Origin: Petrosia ficiformis
Taxonomy: Eukaryota > Porifera > Demospongiae > Haplosclerida > Petrosiidae
Reading direction: 5' to 3'
Length of the DNA: 64,000 nucleotides
Assembly (NCBI GenBank): GCA_947044365.1
Contig: OX345650.1
Coordinates: forward strand, 2,306,673-2,370,672
The notes below the pieces were generated by a model. That model saw only the letters and a list, made by a program, of their open reading frames with translations, was not told the DNA's origin and did no database searches. Position 1 is the first letter of the stretch, and the number at the start of each line of letters is the position of its first letter. The translations under genes were made by a program, and so were the position numbers. Below are positions 1-11,100 of this stretch, one piece after another.

Positions 1-1
1 C

Positions 2-172
2 GCAAGGATAGGATCTGGTTCTATCCTTGTGTCAGCTGTGTTGCATTTCACCAATCATTTTTCAGAATTATATCACAACACCACAGACACATTGCAAGGC
101 TTTGCGTTATTATGTGAACCCAGCCCAACACTTTCTGATGGTTTTCCCAGCATTAGTAGTTGTGTAAAATAA
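2..172 (+). other. Open frame at the left edge, possible end of an upstream exon
   Basis: Frame 2 is open from the window edge to a TAA at 170-172, giving 56 residues with fairly balanced composition (for example GSGSILVSAV and CEPSPTLSDGF). No ATG is inside the window, so if real it is the 3' part of a terminal coding exon. I do not recognise the protein. A weak resemblance to the glycine-rich strand of glutamine-amidotransferase-like domains is not enough for a name. It may be chance. Confidence 0.2.
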
Positions 173-1183
173 ATCAACTTGTCAACTAAAACTCAGTAAT
201 TATGTCCAGTTTCCCAACTCACAACAAAAATGCCTTGCATGAATAGTGGCATTTGTCTCTGGTGTAAGACTTTTATCCAAAGATAGTACTGGTTCCTGTG
301 CATGAACTCTATGCAAAAACTGACATCTCTTCCTGCATTAGCTTAATCCAGTATGTGCTCTATATGAACCTCTTTAAGCAAGAATTGATACTTTCATGGG
401 TTCAGCTTCAGGCTGACATCAAACAGTTGTTGAAAACCCAAGTGAAGTATTCATATAATACTGACATCTAACAGTTGTCATTGAAAACCCAAGTGAAATA
501 TTCTTATAATATTTTGGAGAAATCAACACATTGTCTATATGCATAATAAAAAAACAGGACCTTTATCAGGATTAAGACTAATGAGAGCTGTTCGCATCAG
601 ACTGTTAAATACTGCAGGGAACCCTAATGGCATTACACAAAATTCATTGTTTCTCTAGAATCAGGGTGTATCTTTATCTGCCAATACCCTGATGTGAGGT
701 CCAATATAGAATAATACCTTGCAGGCTTGCAGTTGGATACAGACTCCTCTTTTTCAATTCTGCTATATAATCATCACTTTATGTTGTTGACTAATATGTA
801 ACAATTATGGTAATTTTGAGCACCAACTGTTTCCACGTACGATCCTGAAGGTATATTCTAACCGACGGTCTATTCATATCGTAGTATCCTTCGTGCACAA
901 GTTCATAATCATTATAGATGACTTCTCTTCTGATTTTACTGCCTCAAATTCAGTATGTTATCTTTTCAACCGAGTTATAGCTAACATCTTTGTAGTTGCC
1001 ATCAATGCCATAATATGGGATGCTGTCAATTACTCTATGACCACTCTCATATATGTAAGACCAAAATACAAAGTAGCTATACTGGTGTTGTATGAATGTT
1101 AATTTTGCTGTAAGGTACTGTTGTGATGTTGTTTGCATACTTTTCACGCAATATTGTCATTCCTCAATATTTCATTAACAAAT

Positions 1184-1445
1184 GGGTGTACTAGTGGCTT
1201 ATTGGTTAAAGTGCTGGCCTGCAATCGAAACGTTGCTGGTTAGAACCCCACAAGATGCAGGCTTTTCTTGCCCCTGAGTATACTTAGCTCCACCCTCAAA
1301 ATGAAGAGGTGTTCGTCACTGCATCCTTTGAAGGGGATGTAAAGCCATCGATCCCAGCCCAGGGAGATGGTTAATATTATCAACTTGTAATATTCCAGCT
1401 TCCTCATTAGCATTTGGTAAAACACTTGTAAAAAAAGAATGATGT
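1184..1445 (+). mobile_element. tRNA-derived SINE
   Basis: The head looks like a tRNA with RNA polymerase III promoter boxes. An A-box-like stretch (TGGCTTATTGGTTAAAG) begins near 1195 and a B-box-like stretch (GGTTAGAACCCC) lies at 1238-1249. A tRNA-unrelated body follows and ends in an A-rich tail near 1430. This is the usual SINE structure. It sits in the intron just upstream of the first visible OGG1 exon. Confidence 0.55.
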
Positions 1446-1509
1446 AAGTATATATACATAATTAGGCAACATTAATGTGTAAATTACCACAATGCCTTCT
1501 TAATTTCAG

Positions 1510-4500
1510 GCTGTTCACACTTCAACAAGGAATTGACAAAGTCTTATTCTACATTCATAATGTAAAGCCCAGTGAAGAAGATGTTAAGATTCTGCATGAT
1601 TATTTTCAACTTGATATTTCATGTGTAGATCTCATTTCTGAGTGGTCTAAGAGAGATAGAGTACTTGCAGAAGCAGCAACATGTTGTACTGGTGTGCGAA
1701 TATTAAATCAAGACCCAATAGAAACTTTATTTGCATTTATCTGTTCATCAAACAACAATATTCCTAGGATATCACTGATGATGAATAGACTCTGTATACA
1801 GTATGGGACTCCACTTGGATCATACTGTGGAAAAGAATATTATAGTTTTCCATCATTGGAAGCTCTTAACCAAGCAAGAGTTGAGAGTAAATTGAGAGAT
1901 CTAGGATTTGGCTATAGAGCTAAATATGTCACAGGTGCTGCAAAGTATATTCTGACAAACCATAGCAAGCTGTGGTTGGAATCACTACGAGATGTTGATT
2001 ATAATGATGCATGGTCTCTGTTACAGGAAATCCCAGGTGTCGGCCCAAAAGTAGCTGATTGTGTGTGTTTGATGGCTCTTGGAAAGGCTGAAGCAGTTCC
2101 AATTGATACTCACATGTGGCGGTTGGCAGTTAAGCAATATGGATTGAAAGTAAATGGTAATTCCTTGTCAATGAAAAACTACAGAGAGATAGGTATGAAA
2201 TTTACTTTATTATGAGAAACAATGCTGCTAGTCTTGTCTCAGAATTTATGATTATAACCAGTTCAACAATGACTACTTGAAATATTATGATACTCATTCT
2301 TTCTATAGGTGGCATGTTTCGATCAAGATTTGGAGAATATGCTGGCTGGGCACAAGCTGTAAGTAAACAAATATATGTGGAGAAAAAAAATGATGATTTT
2401 TTTCTCATGATTCTGAAACCTAATTAATTGGTTGTTGCAAGGAATAGGAATCAAAATTTAGTTGCATGGTCATGATGTTGATGTTATAAAAACTGCATAC
2501 AGATTACTTAAAGTCCTACATGTATTTTGTTATCCTGGCTAAACCTATAATATTTCATATTTCATGAAGTAAACAACTTTACTTTAAAGTACCTCTATCC
2601 GACCCAACCTAGTTTAATTTATGTAGACAATTATTGAGTAATGAAGTCCACAGAAAACAGACACTCTCTTTCCAGGAAACAACATGATCATTCGTTCGGG
2701 AGGCTCAAGCTCTAACCACTACGCCACACTGCCTCCTTAAAAAAATAGTGCCCATCAAACTGGGACTTGTTGATGGGAATGACTATACACAACAAGTGTA
2801 TATAAGACCGTAGTCTACCAGTTGTGGGAAACCAAAGTTCTATTATACCCCCTAACTTAAAAGTGCCATCAGAATCCACAGGGTAGTAAGTCCCACAAAT
2901 CGACGGGAAAGACCACAATTTCCAAAGTGGACCCTTTAAGGCAGGAGGCATTGTCCGTCATTACCCAATACTTGGGACTAGCTATAAATCCATGATAGGG
3001 AAGTTGGTTGGGATTAACAATTCTATATATCTGTGGACTTCATTACTCATTTTACACCTATAGGATGGTTAATCCTAACCAACTTCTCTATCATGGACAA
3101 TTATTATTTATTTGCTTCAGTTATAATTATTATAAATTAGGGCTGGGATGATTAATCAATGTTGTAACTCCGTGATATCGATTATGCTAATTATTCCAAA
3201 AGACATAAATTTCAAGCATGCGACAACAAATAATGTACAATAGGAAAGTGACATGAAGCCTTTTGACATCAAATGGGAGGAGTTTCCTGCATTAATTGAC
3301 TTAACTGGCCTAATTACTTCCGCTGATTTCAATCAATTATCAATCGATTTGAAGTTAGTAATAATCGTTTTCAGAATCTCAGCCGATTCCTAGCCCTAAT
3401 CAGTATGCGTATTTACACACTGCTCCTTGCAATTGTAATTACCAATAAAGGAGGTATTATAACAAATTTGTTGCTTGAAGAATTGCTACTGCAGTTTTTA
3501 TATGTTACTTTACTTCCATGCTGCCTTGTACCTGCATGTTGCCATCTTGTATCTATGTTGATATCATCACTACTAGGGTTGTGCCTGTACAGTAGTTTGC
3601 CTATATAGCCACAGTTGCACATATCTTAAACTATATCCAGACCATATTTGTGCAGTTAAAAAATAGTGTAATCTGCAAAGCCTGACAAATATTGTGTGTA
3701 CTGTATAGTCAATGTATAGGCAATGGCCTATACCGATACTCATAGTTATTTGTTTTTCAACTCTTTTTACTTTTTGTAGGTTCTTGCTTACATTTTGTGC
3801 ATGTCTTTAAGTTATAATAGCTATTAAATGCTGTTTCTACAAGCTGCTTTCTTCCTCCTAAGTTATAGCTCTAGCATGAGGTGAATAGGTTAAGTAGGTG
3901 CCTGTGTTAAGATATTAACATTGGATTTGGACATGCAAATATCATTAGTCTCATTTTTCAAATCATAAATTATTATTATATGTTTGTAATTAATGTTCAT
4001 GTAGTTGGAAAATTTTTTGGTAGTAATAATAGGTTTATTTTCATGGTGGGTCTTCAATTTCAAATTGCAACTGATGAAGTTAATTTAGTTTTGTGGGCCA
4101 TCCACACAAAGCAATCCTAAAGAAAATATGTTAAATATTCTTTTATGACTGCTACAGTGTACTTGTCACTCATTTCTGGTTCTGTTATACATTCCAACAG
4201 CTACCTTTGTAAACATTAGTTCATTCCTTTAACAAAATTTTGAATAAGCTTTTAAAAAATTTATATTACATTTTATGACCTAATTACTACATAAGGCCAT
4301 ATACCAATAATGTCCAACTTTGCCATCAAAATCTCATTGAACTGAGTAGAGTTAGGGGTAGGTTAGGGTTCAATCAATATCAAAGTAATCTTAGACATCA
4401 CTCCCATACACATGCAACACATCAGGAACATCGTGTCTTCACGAAAAATTAACATGATTACTTCAGTCTTGGCTGCACGTTCAGTTGTAAAAATCAATGT

Positions 4501-4678
4501 GTTTTGACTTCTCGTACTGACATCCCTCAATTGTACCTTGGCCCTTTGACGATATGGTGCCTGTCTTTTATGCAACAATGCTAAACGATGCCATACTGTG
4601 AAATTTTAATTGCTACTGCTTAATCCTTCCTCAATATAGGTGCTGTTCAGGAAAGAATTGTTACGAACAAAGAAATGA
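1510..4678 (+). CDS. OGG1: 8-oxoguanine DNA glycosylase, 3' exons (5' end outside window)
   Basis: Bifunctional base-excision repair enzyme that removes 8-oxoguanine opposite cytosine in nuclear and mitochondrial DNA. Exons: 1510-2192, 2309-2358, 4640-4678 (TGA 4676-4678). The large exon carries the helix-hairpin-helix with GVGPKVADC, where the Lys is the Schiff-base nucleophile (K249 in human), and the following AVPIDTHMW, where the Asp is the catalytic D268 equivalent. ICSSNNN and the Arg after it match the estranged-cytosine contact region. Exon 2 encodes FGEYAGWAQA and the last exon VLFRKELLRTKK, so the Q315 and F319 equivalents that grip 8-oxoG are both kept. The N-terminal TBP-like part (about 85 residues in human) is missing. 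I found no exon for it in 1-1509, so it should lie left of the window. Introns are phase 1 and phase 0. No clear AATAAA follows the stop. Confidence 0.95.
2625..3100. repeat. Inverted repeats and reversed tRNA-like SINE head in OGG1 intron
   Basis: Two nested inverted repeats lie here. The GAGTAATGAAGTCCACA at 2636-2652 returns reversed near 3032-3048. The arm CCATGATAGGGAAGTTGGTT near 2990 returns reversed near 3075-3095. Between them, read on the minus strand from about 2738, is a tRNA A-box-like stretch (TGGCGTAGTGGTTAGAGC), suggesting a reversed SINE head. No coding evidence. Confidence 0.4.
3138..3398. mobile_element. MITE copy, TAGGGCT termini (relative at 43312-43618)
   Basis: About 260 bp starting TAGGGCTGGG and ending TCCTAGCCCTA, so the ends are inverted. 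A clear relative lies at 43312-43618 in a PDIA4 intron with the same interior (AATGGGAGGRGTTTCCTG, CCTAATTACTTCCGCTGAT). The TAGGG termini resemble hAT-type elements. I could not find a convincing 8-bp target duplication. Confidence 0.55.
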
Positions 4679-4824
4679 AAGAATGGACATGGAATATGGA
4701 CTATATATATTATGTATGTGCAGCATTATGCACTTCAGTCAATATACTGTCTTGTTATGTTTCTTATCAGTATAGTGTATAATTATTATTATAATTATAT
4801 TGATCTCAGAATGATGGACTTTGT

Positions 4825-5022
4825 TAGCTAATTAGCATTCTTCAACACGTTGCCATGGACATTACAGCAACATAACAAAATTTTGTTGTGAATAATTAAA
4901 GTCATGAGTTTTGCAAAAGATGAACATCTTTTGCAAAACTCATGACTTTAATTATTCACAACACAATTTTGTTATGTTGCTGTAATGTCCATGGCAACGT
5001 GTTGAAGAATGCTAATTAGCTA
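4825..5022. repeat. Near-perfect palindrome, 98-bp arms
   Basis: The left arm 4825-4922 and right arm 4925-5022 are reverse complements with one mismatch, separated by only two bases (AA at 4923-4924). The ends read TAGCTAATTAGC. It lies in the 480 bp between the OGG1 stop and the RhoGAP start codon. It could be a fold-back transposable element made only of terminal repeats, or a recent inverted duplication. Nothing in it looks coding. Confidence 0.9.
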
Positions 5023-5158
5023 TTCAAAGGCTCAGCCTCGTTGTTGCGTTCTGGTGTGTGGCAAAGTACCTAAGGAATTTATTGAGACATGAACTTCATG
5101 TAGGAGTGTTCGTTCGGGTTCAGTTCATGACTGGTGAGCGTTCACCATCAACTTCTAA

Positions 5159-8100
5159 ATGACTTCAACACCAGAGATTATTGTTAGCTACGGCGACAGA
5201 GGAGATAGGACGTGTGTATCAATTGGATTAGTACCAGGCGTTGAGCTAAGAGACGAGGAAGTAGACGAAGCTACAGTACAGTTGTTGGCTTCAGTTAGAA
5301 GTGCTTTTCATATTCCAATACAAAGCAGACTAACACTCCATGAAACCGAGACTGGTAGAATTCTGTCAAACGAAACGTTCAGAGATCCTACTTTCATACC
5401 AAATTTCCCAAGGTATTGGTACTTGACTGTGGAGAACGGATTTACTAGCCTCAGTACAATGTTTCATTCTCTCAGCGAAGATGACACTGTAAGTTATCCT
5501 TAGAAAATAATTTGTATGGTTCCCCTTTTTTATAGTGTGTGTATGTGCGTGTAAAACGTAGTAGGATTTGTCCTTTAACTAACCTGAGAAAATAGTGACA
5601 TGAGTTCCAGTTATCTGGCAAGGTACGAAGCAACCAAAAACCTAGATGCAAAAGAGGTCCAAACATACGTCGTACATTGCAACTGTGATGTCAATAATAA
5701 AGTTATATTATGGATACACAAGTGTGCAAAGTCCTTGTTTTGCAAGTAAAGATAGCAGGCGCTTATGACTGTAGTACAATCCTTGCTCACTATTTTGAAG
5801 GGTGTGTCCATTAATATTTAAACTCAGCGAATAAATTCGTTATGGCTACTAATTACGCTAAAATTATGAACTCGGACTTTTACTGGTTTTTTGAAAGGCT
5901 AGTTGATGTTTATACTGCTGTCACTTGTATTGTTGTGCTGCATGCGCTGTATGTTTTGACTTCCTCCAGATGTCATACTTACATGAGTGAGTGAGTGAGA
6001 GTATACTAGTGTTGTTGTTAAGAAAGATCCTTGTTAGGAAATTTGGACACTTCTTTACAAATGAAGCCATCAGTTATATTTTTAGTTTGTGTAACTCAAC
6101 ATAGTACATATTTCACTGATATTTAACTTTGAAGAAGTTATTTTAACTCGTGACCATCTGACCTTTGATCCCAATTTGACTGGAGTAGTAAGCTTGCTTC
6201 GCTTAAAATTATAATTTGGCTGAAAGTGGGTACACATATGCTACACTTTCAGCAACTTTTATTACTTTTATTACTGAGCTATTAAAGAATGCATACTGTT
6301 TCCAGATCCAGTTTTATTCGTAATTAGAAAGTGGCTTGCCTCACGAGACTGTGACTTGTATGTGTACATTATTGTCAACAGTACCACTTGTACATATCAA
6401 TTATGTATTATCTCTGTCTTACTATGTTGTTTATATTAAATTGTTAATTAAGTAAATTGTTAAATTGTTATCTACATCTAGTATACTGATTGATTCACAA
6501 TTGTGTTTATAATTCAAATTTAATTTAATAGTGTGAATAGTAAAGTATACTTTATTTTTATAATAATTATGCATGTACATGCAATTCATAATTAATTGAG
6601 AAATAAAGAATCAATGTCATAGTTCTTGATACGTTCTGAAGCATGGGCCAAATTGGCAACAATGGTTAGTGTGTGGCATTGGGAATACGTCTTGAACCAA
6701 TTAACAAAGACTTAATGCTGTTAGTGACAATATAATCATAATTAACTGTGCCATCTGGCCCGAAAATAACTGTGCAGTGCCAAATAAGAAGCTCTTTTGG
6801 AAGAATCAATGTCAGAGTGTTTGATGCGTTTTGAAGCATAGGCCAAATTGGCTCAACAATGGTTAGTGTGTGCGCCACTGGGAATATGTCTTGAGCCAAT
6901 TAACAAAGAGTTAATGCAATATAATCATAATTAACTGCGCCATCTGGCCCAAAGATAACTGTGCAGTGCCAAATAAGAAGCTCTTTTGTTCAATGGTGTG
7001 CCACATAAGCTTATTAAAAACATGGTTATACATGTATCCCATTCTTTCTTTATGATTGAGTAATTCTAGTTTCTTTAAACATAATTATGTTCTACACACT
7101 ATACTTCATAAACTTGATTTACACGATTGTGTTGTACATTGTTTTATATGCATGAGTGCACACATGTACATGTACTATAGAATGTTCACACTGTGATGTC
7201 AGATGTACAGAAGTATATACATCAGTATGTTTATAATAAATTATGTATATTTCCGTAACTAGATCTATAGAATATTCACACTGTAATTTCAGATGTATAA
7301 AATTGTATACATCAGTATGTATATAATTAATGCATACATGTAAATGTTATTAGAATATTCACACTGTATTCACACTGTAATTTCAGATGTATAAAATTGT
7401 ATACATCAGTATGTATATAATTAATGCATACATGTACATGTATATTAGAATATTCACACTGTAATTTCAGATGTATAAAATTGTATACATGTACATCAGT
7501 ATGTATATAATATGATTTATAATGCATACATGTATAATTACGTATATTTCTGTAACTAGATCTATACAATTAGTGTACATGTTTGCACAGTGTGTGCTTA
7601 CACTGTAATTTCAGATGTATAATTATACAAAAGTGTACACATAAGATAATGATTTACAATGCTTACATGTACATGTATGTATAACTACATGTATTATAAA
7701 ATAAGGTATCGTTTAAAGTTCTTAACGTCGATCAAGTGCTAATTTTGACCAATTTTGATATAAATATTGGCATTTTGCCTGTATGAAATTAATTAATATT
7801 ATACATACACACAGGTACATGTGTGTAGCTATGATTGTACTGTCGTATTCTTATTCATTTCTTCCGTTTACATTTTACACACATTGTTCAACAATGCAGT
7901 ACAAATTTGTACAACTAGTATAAATGGTATAATTATGTTTGTAACATGATTTCTATGTTGTCAGGAATGAAATGTGTATCCTAGATGTGTTTTAGTTGTG
8001 TTACAGTTATATGTGTAGCTTAGCTCATAAGCTCACCATTGGTCCACAGAGCCTCTTATTTGGCACTGCACAGTTGTCTTTGGGCCAGATGGTGCAGTTA

Positions 8101-11100
8101 ATTATGATTATATTGTCACTAACAGAATTAAATGTTTGTTAATTGGCTCAAGTGTCTTCCCAATGGCGCACACACTAACCATTGTTGAGCCACTGGTTAG
8201 TGTGTGTGTCATTAGTCTAATTTAGCTGCATTGTATAATATGCCTGTTGTGACACGCACATACATGTATATAAAGTCAGTTGTTATAAATGAGTAGATCA
8301 CAAATTTTACAAATATTTTGTGATGTACTGACCCAATGTCCTTTGTCTTATAGTACATGTACATGTGTATGTATGTTATTAATTCACATGAAACTCAATA
8401 TAAGTATATATAACAGCAGGTGTGAGGATAGTGTTAAATTACAAAATTAGTAACTTTTCCCAAGAGATTGGCTTCATTACTCTTAAACTATTGCCTGCAC
8501 GAACTTCATTTATTGGTTTTGATCTTCCTCTGCAGTTCCCATCAATAGACTGCAGTGATCTATTAATGATGGAAAGATATTCACCACTTGAATTGCGACA
8601 AGACATGGGAGATGATGATGATAATGATGAAGAGATAGGTGATCTGTACCCTTCATTGATGGAGCTGTCTATGGGTCACAGTCCTTCTCCAGATGGATCT
8701 CGTGAGGATTTAATGACAATGTCTTTAACATGTGATGATGATGGTGATTTTGGTGTTGTCCTGAGACACTTCACTGTTGTCGCCAATGTTCCTGTGAGTT
8801 TCGTAGATACATTATAAATGTATGTAATTGCATATGTGCGCTGTTTTATAAAGTCAATACATGTCGTATGTGTAGAAATAAACTCTTTTATAAGAATTGT
8901 CTTAGTGTAGTTTTTATGTTGTTTTGTTTTGTCATAGTTTATTGCTATGCTTACAATACATTATAGTGACCAACACATTCATGTTATTCTGTTTTGTGGT
9001 TTATTTAATTCCATGCTTCGATTTTTTGTATCAACATAGCACATGATATTTTTACAGCAATTGAGAAGGTGTGCTCAAATCATAATACATACATGTACAT
9101 GTATACATGTATGAGTAGGAGTATTGCCTCTCATGTTTCTAGCAATTTCTTCAATCTATATTTCTAATGTTGAAACGCATCTGTTACTGTCAAAGTACAC
9201 ATGTACATTATCAGTATATTATTATGAATCTAGCGATCTAGAAACAGTATTTGAAGGCTCTATTTTTGATTTTATTAAGCACACAATCATTGGTACCTTA
9301 AGCTTTGATATAGCCTGCACTATCATAATATATCATTTTATTTACGTATATTTGAAATTCAATTAGTCTGTTCTTAGACTCTATGACTACAAAACTTGAA
9401 TTAATACCCAGGGCCAGTATGATAGAGAGAAAACAGCATGACCATATCTCTCTGAACGTGTCAGCTTAGTGTTGTCTTTAACGATTTACTTACAAGACTT
9501 TGTTTCCACATTTTTCTTACTTACATGTACATATACCAGAGCTACAAGTATATCTGACATTGTGGTTGTTACAGTCACCCTGTATTTTTGAATGACACCT
9601 CTGAATCTCCCCATAACGAGTGCAATTAATGCTGTCACATCTAAGTAACAGATGTGTATATGCATGTTATTTTAATGCCTTGCTTTTTAGTTCTAATTGA
9701 CTGAGCCCCTTTAACTTCATTCTATATATACTAGTCATGAGTTGAATATTGAGTATTGTATAGGATGAGTGACAATACATTTCTCCCAAAGGGTGGTATC
9801 ATGGCGCTCCCCCACCCTTTAGTTTTGAACTTCATGCTGAAAAACACTGTTTTATAACATTGATTGAACGTTGTTGACCAAATGTCAGTACCACTGATGC
9901 ACTCCCCTACACTTAATATTTATCTTGGGGGGAAACACTGCATGTGTCCAATGAGTAATATTTCCAAACAATCTGTATGATAATTTTAATCTGTTTGTTT
10001 TGTTGTTTTATTTTTCAAAAAAGCAGTTAGCAACACTGTCTTATCAATACAATCATGATTAGGTGGACACCCTAAAGCTTATTCACATTAAATTCCAGAC
10101 CAGTACTGCCTTTCTGCCTGCCTGCCTGTCTTCCTGTCTGCTTGCCTGCCTGCCTGTCTGCTTGCCTGCCTTCCTGACTACCTGCCTGCCTGCCTGCCTG
10201 CCTACCTGACTAGTTATCATTAACTCAGAAGCGAGATACTTTACTACTGGGCATATAAAAACATAAGGGTTTCATACAGGATTTTTTGTTAGGGAGGGGA
10301 AAGAATAGATCATGCGAAGCACTCTACTTGTGGGAAAGTCTGGGGTATGCTACCTCAGGAAATGTACTCCCTCTGAGGTTGCTGCTGGGGTTTCCAGAAG
10401 GCTTGTAGCTGAGATGCATGTTGAAATAAATTTCGTCTGAAATCTAGTAGGTGATATTCCCCCCTCTGGTGTATGTAACCTTGATTATAATAATTATTGC
10501 AAACAAAAGTTACCTCATTAAGGAATTATCTCAATTCACTTGTACAAACTCTATCATTGCCAAACAAATCTCTTCCTAGCATACTAACAAGTGACTTGTA
10601 GATTGAAGTTGCAGTACAATAAAATGTCTGCTCAGTTGACTTAGGGTACAATAGCTAAAGCAGATTATATGACTTCATGTGTACAATGAAATGCTGTTGA
10701 ATATCACCATAGTGCGTTGTTGGAAATGTGTGGGATCAATTGTTTCCATGTTAATCATGTAGACTTACTACTTCTCTTTCCTTTGAAGTTAAGAATACGA
10801 AGACTTTTAGCTATTGAAATAATTTCCCAGTACATTTTTTAACCACTATCCAATACCAGTCTGTTATTTAGATGCACTTGAAGTTGCTGTTTTTCTTTTT
10901 ATTTTGTTTCAAGTTCATTTGAAATGTGATACTGTACATCATGTAAACATTGAAATAGAATATTTCTTATTATTGTAGACTGATATGTGTGTAACCATGA
11001 TATCATACTACGTGTGAATCATAATTATTATAAAGTTCAGATATCAAATTTTAAGTTCCTGTTACCTACATGTACATTGTACTCTCATTATATGTACATT

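Noticed and set aside
893..1147. Overlapping 69- and 65-codon open frames on opposite strands
   Set aside because: No OGG1 N-terminal motif in any frame and no splice sites in the right phase.
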